From Bimastos eiseni (Eukaryota; Annelida; Clitellata; Crassiclitellata; Lumbricidae), in the NCBI GenBank assembly GCA_959347315.1, contig OY365814.1, forward strand, positions 1,492,033 through 1,556,032: a DNA stretch of 64,000 nt, read 5' to 3'. Position numbers and translations under genes: made by a program. The notes under the pieces were generated by a model that searched no databases, was not told where the DNA came from, and was given only the letters and a program-made list of their open reading frames with translations. Shown piece after piece: positions 11,337 to 22,324 of the stretch. Position 1 is the stretch's first letter; the number at the start of each line of letters is the position of its first letter.

Positions 11337-12246
11337 TTAATTTCGACTTAGCTTGTAAACATCAAAACCTTGTCGTGAATCAATAACCGAGATCCTACGA
11401 CGATGAATTGTTGCTTTTCTTCGTCATAATACAATCTACATGGAGCATCAATCTACGTTTCTTCTTTTTCTTTTGTTGGACAAAGAATTCTATTCTATTT
11501 AAGATCGGAATCTAAGAGAATTACGCGACTGTTGTTACTATTTTTCAAGTTGTAGTCAGCCAAGAAAAGTCTATCATCTGAATCGAGTGAGAGATCGACA
11601 GGTCTATATAATATTTGCGCTATACTTGAGGGAATGAAACGACGGATGACCGTCTGTCCATCACTTGACAATTCATATACGAACGACTCTGTATCATCCA
11701 TCCATCTGTAAAGGATGACGAAAGTCTCGATGCATGTTTTCACTGCTTGAAATGTTTTCACTGCTTGGATTGGATTCAAGAAGTCTCTTGGTAACCGAGC
11801 GGATCGAAGGAGTTTTGCGTCTGATCCGTATATATTCAGATTGAACGATGAACTGTCAACTACCAACAATTTTCCATCACTGGACACTGACAGAGTACGT
11901 GGAGCATAATAAAGGTGCAGCCATCTGAGGATTTTGTGTTGTTCGTGTGCTTCTTTAGTTATCTTCCAGATGCATTTATTCCAAGTGTCAGAAACGTAGA
12001 GACAATTTTCCTTCTGACTGGATCCAATGTCTTGTGGATATTCAATCTCATCTATTTCAACATCTGTCTTAGGAGGAAATGGATTTCGATTCTCAAAGAC
12101 ACGAATTATAACTAGACTGGCAGTTTAATAGCGATATGCTCGACAGAGGACGAAGATTTCGTTTCCCAGTTTAGTCACTCCGTACACCTCCTCATCTATT
12201 ACTACGTCTCTTCTCTGCATGAAGTTGATGGAAATCTGAAAATTAA
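11337..12246 (-). pseudogene. Gene A propeller exon (three nonsense codons)
   Basis: Aligns codon by codon with the 26452-27362 propeller exon. NHL-like strands are retained, such as NCLYVSDTWNKCIWKIT and LSVSSDGKLLV. Stops lie at 12125-12127 (Lys codon in B), 11495-11497 (Trp in B) and 11453-11455 (Leu in B). The last 25 or so codons are out of frame. It also carries a short in-frame duplication (QAVKTFQAVKT) not present in B. The copy is at 45606-46515. Confidence 0.85.
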
Positions 12247-13329
12247 CTAAAATGAAGAAAAGCAGAAAATTTAATTCGCTTTAATTTCTGTTAATGATGT
12301 TCTTTTTAAATAAGCCTATTATTGTTATATATTCACATTTCAATTTTCGATCCATGTCTTCATTATTGTAATTTTAGTCACATAAATAATACTAAAGCGC
12401 GTCTGGCAAACATTTGTTCTGTCACTCAATCATTGCCTCTCACCAGAACCCAAAGTAAAATAATAACAACAAATTATTATTAACTAATTCCACTTATACA
12501 CCCATTATGTTCCAATTATATTAAAAGTGAGCACTAATACATGTAGTTATTTAGACTATCTTAGTAATATTCATATATAAATATAATATTTGTTAAATAT
12601 ATATATATATAATATATATATATATATATAACTACATGCTTTTTTCATCACTTCCTTTTTCACTTATATCATCAGTGTAGGCTTACAAATATGAATCATG
12701 TTTTCCAATTCCACCTTATGGTTTCTTCTATAGTCCTTATTTCACTGAAATAAACAACGGAAAGACAACTGAAGCAACTTTGCGATAATTATATAATTAC
12801 CATGAATATCAAACTGTGTGCATTCTACACACTCTACAGCAGCAAGGTGATTTTGATTTAAGTATAATGATCCGTTGTTATGGAAAGCCCATTGTCCCCA
12901 CCTTTTCGGGCTGTAAATGTTACTTTATACCTCCAAAGTCAACCATAGGCGTTTACTAAACGAACTTTACAATGCTGATGTGTGAAGTCCGTGAGTAAAC
13001 ATTGTAATAGTAAATTAGCCTTTTCACTAGATCTCTCAAACTCCCACGTGTAAATTACCTCAAACTACGATTCGAGCAGAGACCTACCAAATGAGAAAGA
13101 TCATTTTGTCATTAAGCGCAACCTGAAACCTCTTTTGGTAGATTAAGTTTCGTTTTATCAATTAATATTTATTGTAACTCTTTTTCTGACTCAATTTTTC
13201 ATATCTATTAAATTTATTCTCAAATAATATGTCTCACTTGTCTGCTTAGACGTTTCACTAATTTGAGCCGAGCATGTTGATTGCACGTTTTGAGTTTTCC
13301 TAAAAATGATTTCATTTTTTAATACTTAC
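12247..13329 (-). other. Gene A intron, propeller side
   Basis: Intron homologous along its length to 27363-28414 of gene B. It contains an alternating AT run at about 12598-12631 that is longer than in B. No other element recognised. Confidence 0.7.
12586..12632. repeat. (AT)n microsatellite
   Basis: Alternating TA run interrupted once. It is identical in both 34-kb copies (46855-46901), which is notable because such runs mutate quickly. Confidence 0.9.
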
Positions 13330-13662
13330 CAACGGATATCTTGAATTGGTTCTCTTCAATTTGTAATATCGTTGAAATAATTGCATCATAAATTGCAGAG
13401 AGCTTTTCTGTCAACTGATTCGATTCGTACAGCGACTGAATATATTCAAGTGCTGCTTGTGAATTTCACCAGATCCAAACGATTACAGTCTGTCCTTTCA
13501 GCTGAGAGTTCAGAATTTCTACGCCTTCGTCCTTCAGTTGACTGATGAGTTCTTCAGCTCGATGTGACCGTGGTTCGGTTTTGTCAAGAAGACCTTCGAT
13601 GTTTTGATGAAGTTGCTGTGTTTCCTTTGCGTCACCAGTTTGCAATTTGACTTTTATTACAA
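13330..13662 (-). pseudogene. Gene A TRADD-N-like exon (one stop)
   Basis: 333 nt, phase 1 at both ends as in B. It has a canonical acceptor and a GTAAGT donor. A TGT to TGA change at 13466-13468 truncates it after VIVWIW. The rest of the frame (NSQAALEYIQSLYE) continues open downstream of the stop. The copy is at 47599-47931. Confidence 0.8.
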
Positions 13663-13959
13663 CTAAAGTCAAAAACATATTTTGAATGCCAAATTACTTA
13701 CTACGACGTTGATTTAGTTCAAAGCAGTTGAATATGAAAATATGCCGTAGGCTGTTGTTGCATGACAAATAAATGTTTCGTTTGACTTAACACAGAGAAC
13801 ATTATCATGCAATAAAAAGTCACCATCGCGCGTACAATTATTGTTATAAAGTAAATATTCGAATTGATCAATCTCAAGAGTAAACGATATACGCAGCTTT
13901 GAAGATTATGGAGCAAAGCCAGTGGCTGGGAATAAGATGAATTATATTATGAATTAATA

Positions 13960-14012
13960 AAACTTTATATAGCGCCTCTTCCAGAGATCTACTCTGAGAC
14001 ACTGTCAGGCTG
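13960..14012. repeat. Dispersed hairpin motif (AGCGCC...CTCTGAG)
   Basis: ACTTTATATAGCGCCTCTTC followed by a TCTACTCTGAG-type arm. Related copies lie at 19745-19792, where AGCGCTTCTT and AGAGGCGCT are inverted, and at 25198-25256; another is at 63303-63350. Probably the tail or end of a short interspersed element. Confidence 0.5.
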
Positions 14013-14031
14013 GCCTATGTGTTGTTAAATG

Positions 14032-14450
14032 CAGTGTCGTAGCAAAGGAGCGAAGCGGGCGAACGTATACGATATTCCGAAGTGTCATCGAAATGATCGA
14101 ATGGCCACTTGTGTTTATACACATCAGAGCAGTCCTCAGGCAATTTGGCGCCCTAGGCATTCATCTGTATAAAAGCGCCCCACTCTCGTTGCATGAAAAC
14201 TAAAATGTGATAAACATGAGGTCAGGCAAATACTACACGGGGCAAACCAAATTTATAGAGTTTATAGACGATTCTGGCATATGAAAATTAATAGGGAAAG
14301 GGCATGAGATTCAATAAGGTGTTTGGCTTGAATATCGTTGTTGGAATTATTACTAAAACTAGTTTTTAATAACTATTTTATCAATTTGTTTCGTATCATC
14401 ATAAAATTTTATTCCCGAAAACTTAACCATATTATCCCTAAGCTTCGCTA
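14032..14450. mobile_element. Non-autonomous DNA-transposon-like sequence in gene A intron
   Basis: Begins with CAGTGTCGTAGC, a typical hAT-style terminal word, and contains GGCGCCCTAGGC. Homologous to 63379-64000 in gene C, where about 150 bp more is preserved near the left end and the right end continues differently. The copy is at 48301-48719. Confidence 0.4.
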
Positions 14451-14835
14451 TTTTGTTTCTGATTTAATTTTTTCAATTAAATACGCTAAAATCACATTTA
14501 CCAAGATCATTAATGGCCACGCGAGCAAAACCCAGGCCTTAGGAAAGACCGCGTGTGCCTATTGATCTATGACCGCAGAGGTCGACGTTGCTATAGAGAA
14601 CAACATGTAGGCCTAGTTTATAAGTAGTCTGGGAACACAACATGCGCTGTACATATTCACCCTGCCTTTTGAGAAGAATTGCTGCACATCGACGAGTACG
14701 AAGTTATAAACCTCAGCGCTCAGCGAAGACAATGGGCCTAGGTTAGCTATGACAGTAAGTAAATGACTGTAAACAATCCAGTATGGAGATTATTATTATT
14801 TTAGAAAATCGTTAAATGAATTTTGAATTGTAAAC

Positions 14836-15123
14836 CTCCTCCGTTTTCTAGGATTCTTGCCACGGTCTTTTGGCGTGTTCGTCGAAGACATCTCACAAAA
14901 TCTGAATATTTCGACTTGTCCATGGATCTCACAATCCGCAACAGTTCGACGTTCTTATTTCTGTTTGAACGTTGGCGTTGAATAAAGTGACTCATTTCCT
15001 TCGTCATGCAGTGAGCGGATAACATCGAAGTTAATAATTCGTCATGCGGTTGAATATTATGCAACAAAAACTCTACGTTGTTTCTAAAGACCGCAGATAT
15101 TTTATTGGTTTTTCCATAAAAAT
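14836..15123 (-). pseudogene. Gene A CARD exon (still open)
   Basis: 288 nt, phase 1 at both ends, no stop. It differs from the gene B CARD at nine of 96 residues. Core CARD positions are conserved: hydrophobic helix 1 (VEFLLHNI), LLTSMLSAHCMT, ELLRIV, FVRCLR and the terminal ARIL. Because flanking exons are broken it is classed with the pseudogene. The copy is at 49105-49392. Confidence 0.8.
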
Positions 15124-15609
15124 CTAAAATATAGAATGTTATCATTACTTTTGAATAGCGCTAATATAGAACAATGTTTTATCGATAGCAAAATAATTTA
15201 AGTTAGCACAAACATCTGCTAATTTAGGATGAGAAAGAAGTGATTGAGTTGATTTAACTCGAAAAATAACATTCAAACCTAGATAAAACCATGATAAAAT
15301 TATTGTCAGACTCTTATAAATGCAAATACATGTACATAATCCATTTCAACGGTGTCTCACAAGGCATCAATTATAGCTAGAAGACATTATTTGCACATTT
15401 CTGTTGAGTCTGATGAAACTAACTTCCGGTGTTTCACTACAGAATGTGGTTCTGAATAATCTGGAAATATGTTTCGGCGCCACAAACAAAATGTTCTAAA
15501 ATTGCTGAATTTTTTATTATTCTTCTCAGCAGAGAGAACTGGATATTATGTACGGCATGGAGACAATCGTGCAATAGATGCGACTGGCTAATGTCGTCGA
15601 AGAGGCAAT

Positions 15610-15745
15610 TCTGAAGAGCACGCCTAAGGTGATGATGTTGATGACGTCGACGACGACGATGACGATGAAGTCGACGACAACGATGATGGTGGTGGTGATG
15701 GTGGTAATGATGATGATGATGATGGCAATGATGATGATGATGACA
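15610..15745. repeat. GAY trinucleotide microsatellite in gene A F-box/CARD intron
   Basis: Runs of GACGAC, GATGAT and GGTGGT. The related run in B is at 30504-30620. One plus-strand frame is aspartate-rich in B but broken by TAA in A, so I treat it as non-coding. The copy is at 49879-50014. Confidence 0.85.
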
Positions 15746-16204
15746 TCAGCCTGCAATCCTGAAGGAACCCATCTGATTCAAATTGCTAAGAATTCCCCAA
15801 GTAAAATGTCTGGATCAATAGCTAACCAGATTGCTAACGATGATGATGACACTTAAAAAAATAGGTATGCGGACGTTTCATCCCCGGACGATTCATGAAG
15901 TGATGACGATGAAGACGACGACGACATTACAGGACATTTTCAACGACAGGATGTTTAATCACCAATAATTATTAATGTTTTATTGCTCCAATACTTCGTA
16001 GCAATTCTTTCTTTATGCCACTACTTTAACCATTAATTTCTCAATGTTAGCAGTGCAATTGAACGTCTCAAGGACGCATGCACTGTTCCTAACAAAATAC
16101 ATATATATTATTATGTATATTGTGAGCAGATCTTCAAAAATCACGATTTCAATATTATAGGATTCGTGATTTCTCGTTTTCAAAACATTTAGGTTTATCT
16201 TGTT

Positions 16205-16282
16205 ACGATGATGTTGATGACGGTGATGATGATGGTGGTGGTGACGGTGACGGTGACGATGACGATGATATTATTATCAGCT
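16205..16282. repeat. Second GAY microsatellite of gene A
   Basis: GATGATGATGGTGGTGGTGA-type run following the unique sequence AGATCTTCAAAAATCACGAT at 16133. The same unique sequence plus an expanded run occurs upstream of gene B at 33984-34260. The copy is at 50474-50551. Confidence 0.85.
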
Positions 16283-16509
16283 TAAACTTTTCACGGAAAT
16301 CTTTCGATTCAAAAGTCTCAAAAATCCCTGAGTGAAACGTCTGGATTATCAATCAATCATTCAATCAATCAACTAATCAATCACTAGCTAGATTTGTAAC
16401 GATTATGAAAATTTTGAAAATTGTCTGGCTATATTCAAATATTTAACCAAAGCAATAGCTTGTAATCGAGGCAAAGAAATTCGACAGTAATGCTTGAAAA
16501 CACCTTTTC

Positions 16510-16696
16510 ATTTTAGATATCGCCAGATTTTCTTTTTGAACCGACGTCTGGTAATTCTTCGATTGAAGCAAACGTCAACAGATATGAGAGATCTAATGAC
16601 AGCTTCGTCTCTCTGCTTTGACGAGGAATTCAACACCCAATGCAGATAGGACTTTTGCAAGATTGTATCCAATACCTCCAATGGAAGATCGTACAA
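16510..16696 (-). pseudogene. Gene A F-box-like exon (donor lost)
   Basis: LPLEVLDTILQKSYLHWVL followed by VIRSLISVDVCFNRRI and FKKKIWRYLK. The frame matches B, but the splice donor is destroyed and TGA follows. The acceptor (TTTTCAG) is intact. The copy is at 50779-50965. Confidence 0.75.
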
Positions 16697-17089
16697 CTGA
16701 AAAGGAAAGGATGTGTATTAACAAATGTTTTAGGGTGTCATTTTAAATATTTTTAATTCACATACATAATTAAGCATATTTTTCTGGTCCAAATGTTTGC
16801 AATGCGATGAAAGCAGCCCAACAGATTTTGAACTTGAAGTTGAGGGTACAGATGATTTTTGATAGATGATCACGTGACAGGGTGACATTGTAAGAAGAGG
16901 TGAGCAACACTTTCAAAAAATAGAAGTTAAAGGTCTGTTCCAAGGGTTGATGAATTCGCCCAGTTTTGCTCTCTTATTTGATTGTTATTCCAGCGCCTAT
17001 ATCCCCACTGACATTCTCTCCTGCCCGGCCTTCTAATGTTGTTCTTTATAGTGTTTCTGTGGATAACATACTTAAGTACACAGTCTTAC

Positions 17090-17152
17090 CGTTGTAGTAG
17101 AAGTAGTTTCATTAGGTTCATCTTGTCTAATCTGTCGTCTTTGCTGATCTTC
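17090..17152 (-). pseudogene. Gene A N-terminal coding piece
   Basis: 21 codons (EDQQRRQIRQDEPNETTSTT plus T) end at a GTAAGA donor in phase 0, matching the phase-0 acceptor of the F-box exon. It aligns in length with 33933-33995 of B (EDLQSW to NAM). The in-frame TAA at 17186-17188 bounds it upstream. No in-frame ATG is visible, so this is either an internal exon or has lost its start. The copy is at 51359-51421. Confidence 0.45.
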
Positions 17153-17362
17153 AGATAACAAAAATGAAGTACTATAAATTGAGTTTTATGTAAAAAAATG
17201 TACTCGCAAAATCCATTTTCCAAAACAGTTAAGAGTCTGGTTACATTATCAACTAATATTGACTAACTTTTTCAATATGCCCAAAATTCGATCAAATGTC
17301 CACAAATAAAAGGGAAAAGCAAATAATGTTTGCAATCAGCTGATTTCGTCATTCCTTTAGTT

Positions 17363-17968
17363 CAGAGGTTTTCAAACTGAGGTCCGCGGACCCCTTAGGT
17401 TCCGTCGCTTGTTGCCAAGGGGTTCGCATGCAGATGCAAAAAAACAATAAAAATAGTACATTTGCAAGGTTTTCGTTATCATCATAAATTATAAACACAA
17501 CTTATCTATCTGTGATTACTTAGTGATGTCTAGGTACTCTAGTAGCATTAGTTTCGTCCGGTGCTATTGTTTGAATCGTCCACATGCAAATATATACTAG
17601 GGCCTACATTTTGTCACACGGTATCTCAAAATATAGCTTACTTAGTGATGTCTAGGTACTCTAGTAACATTAGTTTCTTCCGGTGCTATTTTTACTGCAC
17701 GTTATTGTAATTGTGATATACCAACTGAGAGAAAATAGCCGATCAAAAAAAGAAGAAATTCCGCCAGTATAATTCAGAGTATATTTCATATGATCTCAAT
17801 GCAGTCGGAACAAATGCTGATCAACCACTTGGTGCTATGTATGTGCAAACTATGTCTAATGAGTCAACGAAACCACCGAAATTGAATCGCCACTTAACTA
17901 CAATGCATGCAGATGTTGCCGATAAGCCCAAGGTTTATTTCGAGCGACAAGAGGAGCTGTACTTATAG
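17363..17968 (+). mobile_element. hAT transposon remnant (ZBED-like transposase N-terminus)
   Basis: Starts with CAGAGGTTTTCAAACTGAGG followed by TCCGCGGACCCC, a hAT terminal signature. Coding remnant at 17729-17968 (+): KKKFRQYNSEYISYDL, then SNESTKPPKLNRHLTTMHAD, then FERQEEL before TAG. This matches the ZBED-type BED finger region. The HxxxH half (RHLTTMH) is kept, but both expected cysteines are replaced (PLGAMYV), so the finger is dead. A 54-bp direct repeat (17516 and 17638) lies between terminus and coding part. The right end was not found; the 157-bp dimer follows. The copy is at 51632-52237. Confidence 0.75.
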
Positions 17969-18076
17969 TCAGGTGCACTATGTAACTTTTCCGGACTTTT
18001 TGGAGAGTTTGAAAACTATACATTTTTGAAAACATTATTGTATAGGCAATCAGAAAAATAATGTTTCCATTTGCCC

Positions 18077-18393
18077 TGATACCCATATGGCCGCCATCTT
18101 GGATTTGACGAAATGGCCCCCATAAAAAGGCTTTTGTCAATACCTCAGCTTCTACATCACTTAGAAGTATGATTTTGATGGCTAAACAACCATTTCGAGG
18201 GAAACGAATCTAATATACTAGTTGCAGAGTAGTTGATACCTTTATGGCCGCCATCTTGGATTTGACAAAATGGCCGCCATAACAAAGGCTTTCGTCAATA
18301 TATCAGATTCCACATCGCTTAGAAATATGATCCTGATGGCTAAACTACCATTTCTAGGGACAATGAATCCAATGGTACTAATTGCATACGAGT
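18077..18393. repeat. 157-bp tandem dimer with ATGGCCGCCATCTTGG motif
   Basis: Two units (18077-18233 and 18234-18393) each start TGATACC, then ATGGCCGCCATCTTGGATTT, then GGCCNCCATAA. Unit similarity is about 80 percent by eye. Each unit contains an internal inverted pair (ATGGCCGCCAT and AAATGGCC). It is sandwiched between the hAT remnant and the third copy of the inverted-repeat family. The copy is at 52346-52662. Confidence 0.85.
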
Positions 18394-18404
18394 TGATACC
18401 TGTA

Positions 18405-18760
18405 AGTTAAGACACGAGTATACGTTGTAAAGCACGAGCCTCGGTAGAACCTCTAAGCACCTGTGTAAGAGTAAGCAGCTGATGGACTTGACCTTCTCTT
18501 ACGTAAACGTCGCATTGCAAATCCCAATCCACGTTTTCTCCGTTTACGATTACTTTCGTTATCGTTTTGCTCATGCCTTCCTGTATAGGCGTCCAATCTG
18601 CTCGTTTACAGAAAATAACATAAAATGTGTCTTTATATCTGATATTACTTGTCTATTAAAGTTTCATTCGTAAAATCAACACTGACCACTTGACATTAGT
18701 TTTCATCGATCGTTCTAACACGAGAGACGGCTACAGGTGTAAGTCGAATCAAGAAGCTTA
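18405..18760 (-). pseudogene. Third, divergent copy of the inverted-repeat sequence (unknown coding family)
   Basis: Homologous to about 4965-5345. On the minus strand an uninterrupted frame reads FCKRADWTPIQEGMSKTITK, then VIVNGENVDWDLQCDVYVRE, then GQVHQLLTLTQVLRGS, ending in TAA near 18410. The right arm has matching words (QEGIS, ITKVIVHGE, NWDF) but is frameshifted afterwards. Codon-level agreement suggests descent from a real protein. I do not recognise the family. The copy is at 52674-53029. Confidence 0.55.
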
Positions 18761-20079
18761 TAATATGGTTAGTTTCAGCAAATTACAAAGTTTGCCTTCG
18801 AAATGTGATTAGGTCAAGGGTCTATTGACTATTTCAAGACAACTGTTATCCTGTCGTCACAACAAATATCTTCGTCGTCTACAGATCACCGAGTAAAGAA
18901 TCTAAGTTATGATAATCTACTGTTCCAGGTGAAGGCTAAGGTTTGCATTTTGATTGTTCAAATGCAAATTTCGAATATTCACGATCTGTGTATTTTTTAA
19001 CTGTACAACTTCCTGCACATTTTAGTATTTGTTTAAGTTAATTGCTTGATTTGTCACTGGTAATTATCCTGGGACCTACTCTTAACCATTGAAGACCCAA
19101 GATAATTTTGCCTAACACAAAATGCCTAAGAAATTAGTCACCTCTGACATACCTTCTGTAAGCCGTTTCTTGTTGTATTCTGCATGTTTCGTGTCATCGA
19201 TATTAATAACAAATATGTTATCTATGTTATGATACGTGCTAGTCATATATTTGTTTAAGTAAAACTGTCATTGTATTTGGATAAAAACATCTTGGTCAAA
19301 TCATTTTGTGTGTAAATGAGCTGAAGATAATTATTTTTCGTTCACGTTTACTGAAGTGTGTTGTGCAATAGCATATTTGTCATAATCGATAATTGCAAAT
19401 AATAGATTACAATAAGCAGATACTATATAACTAGCAAAACATGCAAAATATAGGCCTATTATTGTATTAATAGCTAACCGCATAGTTTGCTTCTGATGCA
19501 TTGACAACACACGATACTAGTTGCTGTTTTAGACTGCTCTGAACAGACCCTATTGCCTCATGTGTCACAATGGCTAAATATATTCCTGACTTTTTCATTT
19601 CACACGAAGTACTTGATTAGAGTAAACAGAGATCATACTAGAAGACGTGTCTTTTGAACAACTTAACGTTGATAAATCGGTGTTTTATTGAAGAAACAGG
19701 ATCATCGTATTGATTCCAATAATCAGTCAATCAACGGTTCTTGATATAATAGCGCTTCTTAAGAAATCTACTCAGAGGCGCTCCGGGTTCAGCAACGGCC
19801 AAGAAGGATAGGTTTAAAAACATTAGAACTCGTTAAGAAAGTTAAAAGTGTCCTTTAATTTCTATGCAATATTCACAAAACTTGACTGAATTAAATTGGG
19901 ATTAAATATATAATTATTCTATATATTTTCCCATCATTTGAAGAATTGTATTCATTTATAATACTATTACTCTTACGTTTGCAAATTTAGTAACCTACAA
20001 CGTGTGAACCCGTTTGCCAACTGTAGGGAACGTTGCACCTGAGTAATTTTAAAAGTTTTATGTATAAATAAAAATCAGC
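18761..20079. other. Intergenic, nothing recognised
   Basis: AT-rich, no supported gene. A hairpin-motif copy of the 13960 family is at 19745-19792. Confidence 0.55.
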
Positions 20080-20275
20080 CTTCATTCATTCATCAAAGAT
20101 GAATATAACGCCCCTTTAACATCTCTACGCAGGAGTTCTTCCGACCCCAGCACGGCTGAAAATGATAGTTTTAAATGAGGCAAGCATAAAGAATCAGCGT
20201 GAACCTGGGTACCAAGCCAGAAATAGCCTGTTCCAGAGCGATGGACCGACCAACCGCTGAGAGCTTCACTTTATT
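20080..20275 (-). mobile_element. tRNA-derived SINE with GAATGAATGAAGG tail
   Basis: Minus strand: A-box region CTCAGCGGTTGGTCGGTC (20246-20266) and B box AGGTTCACGC (20197-20206). The 3' tail is GATGAATGAATGAAGG (20082-20098). The tail resembles that of the LINE fragment at 22325-22565 (AAATGAATGAGTGAATGAA). Sharing a tail with a LINE is how SINEs borrow its machinery. The copy is at 54349-54544. Confidence 0.65.
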
Positions 20276-22324
20276 TAGTAGTTGTGCGGGCAAATTGGAC
20301 GATGAGCATACTTCGCTCAGAAGAGCGAAGAGAATGACCACCCTATGACGTCAGACAAATTAATATACAGGAAGATAATGTCTGCATCGTATTTTAAATT
20401 ATAAAATATGGGGAAGTGTTTTATTGAATATTGAAATACTCACGATCGTAGGCGATGTAACAATGTTGAGGGTTAGTATTTTTTCGATAAAGTAAATTTA
20501 GTTCTGATATTGTTGCAATGCATTTTCCTCACTAAGGTGGATGGAGAGAGTTGTCTGTTGGCTTCAGGTTCTCAAATGTCATGATTGTTGAAAGGACAAT
20601 ATCTTCTGCTGCAAAAAATGTCGGCCGCAATACAAACGAATATGTTACTTCTACGGCCGAATGCATGAAAAATTTAGCTCATGAAGACCTCTGCGTAATT
20701 TTAATCCTACGCCGTGAGGGTCGGTAAAGTTGAGGTGAAAAACCCTGAAGGTCGGTTAAGATCACTTTAGAATTCGTGAGGGTCGTTAAGAGTCAGAACT
20801 AGGGTTAATGTTGGTTTTAGACATGTGCGAGGAACTTTCGGCCACATAAGTAACTTTTTCGTGCGTTGAGAGGCCGAAGTATCGTCCGCAGAGACTCCGA
20901 TCGAGTTGAATATATATACTGCATAGGGCCTACTTTGTGTAAACGTTTAATTGCGTCCTAACTGTAATTGAGTGATATGATGCATAGCTCACTTTGGTGA
21001 TATTAGTACAGATGTATTATTGGCCCACATTCATTTGCATTTTAAATGAGAAAGCATAGTTTCTAATACAAGCTTAGCTCTTGCGATTGCGGTTATAATT
21101 GAATTTAAAATAATGTGAGCGAATTATTGCTGATGTGACGCAGATGAATTTTCAAGATCGTCAAAGTATTTAGTTACCTACCTATTAATTAATGAATATT
21201 CATTAGGCCTACGATCATGAGTATTTCAATATTCAACAAAACACTTTCCCATTAATTCATTTCAAATTGTTCACGTGGCCTTAACTGAAGCCTATCAAGC
21301 AACCAATTACATTTCCACCAATTCCACCAATGTCGGCACTTAAGATATTCAGACCATCCGACCAATGTCGCAGCCTACTGTAACACGTTGATACAGTACC
21401 GTTAAGTTCTGCGCGTCCTTTACTCGTCCCTAAGTTACTGCCCTGCGCTTGTCCTTCGAATGGCGCTGTAAAAGTTTACGATACGCTTTGCTTGACGCAC
21501 TCTTGAATAGCCTAGGGTTAGAGTAGAGCTTATGGGTAGAAGAATGGCAGTTGGGGTTTAAAAGCGAAGGGTTTTGAGATACAGTGCAAGAACACACTCT
21601 ACCTTTGACTGTCTTATACTGTATAAACTGTCGCCAGTCGCTGACTTAGTATAACTGTTTATCGACAGGAATTGGTTTGTTATCGAGTTAGTCGGATAAA
21701 AACAGCGCTAGTGTGGATCGTAATCACTCTCAGTCTCTTCCTGCTTAAGCTCATCTTCTTCTGGAGAAAGGATTGGGAGGTCAAGTGCATCGCCAGCAGG
21801 TCAACCGCAATAGAAGCCAATTGGGTTCTACTAAAGGTACATGTACTGTAATCAACTACAGAATCTGTATGTCTATGTAGGCCTATGTCTCTGTCTGCCC
21901 CTGCCTTTGTCTGTCCCTGCCTCTGTCTGTATGTGTCGGCCTCTGCTTCTACCTCTATTTCTCTTGTTTTCTAATAATGTACGTACCGTGACAGTGCCTA
22001 GACAGAGGAGTTATCCCACAGTGTCCTTAACCCTCAGCGACCAACATATTCTACTCCTTAATAATGACAAAATGAACTCCATCAGTAAATCACGCGCTCG
22101 GTTACTCTAGTTTGCTACAAGTTCAAGTTATAACTGTTCAATGCTTACCATCTACTAGTCTGATAAGATGAAATTAATGCTTTACTGTATGGGAGCATTG
22201 GGTGGAATGACCCAAATTGCTGCAAAATAAAACGCTGAAATGACTTGCACAACAACTATTGCACCTTCGCTGAGTTCTTTCCCGCCCTTAACCCTCTACC
22301 CTCTGTCCACATATGATATAAGAC
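20276..22324. other. Intergenic, mostly unrecognised
   Basis: Contains a threefold GTGAGGGTCGGTAAAG-like word (about 20713, 20745, 20780) and a pyrimidine-rich CTGCCTCTGTCTGT tract at 21881-21970. The rest holds nothing I can name. Confidence 0.5.

Larger units (their letters stand above)
11337..17152 (-). pseudogene. Gene A: F-box/CARD/TRADD-N-like/beta-propeller pseudogene
   Basis: Full-length family member on the minus strand. Exons: N-terminal piece 17090-17152, F-box-like 16510-16696, CARD 14836-15123, TRADD-N-like 13330-13662, propeller 11337-12246. Exon lengths and phases match gene B. Lesions: the F-box donor GTAAGA is replaced so that an in-frame TGA follows at once; TGA at 13466-13468 in the TRADD-N-like exon; TAA at 12125-12127, TAG at 11495-11497 and TAG at 11453-11455 in the propeller; and a frameshift near the C-terminus. 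The CARD exon itself is still open. It keeps a canonical GTAAGT donor after the TRADD-N-like exon, where B has GCAAGT. The many independent lesions argue against sequencing error. The gene is dead or yields only fragments. Confidence 0.85.

Noticed and set aside
11337..17152. Gene A as a functional gene with sequencing errors
   Set aside because: At least six independent lesions, including a lost splice donor, are shared by both 34-kb copies.
18077..18393. Coding region with a Met-Ala-Ala-Ile-Leu repeat start
   Set aside because: The ATGGCCGCCATCTTGG word is a known-looking tandem motif in both strands. Frames across it are broken and the duplication is 157 bp, not a multiple of three.
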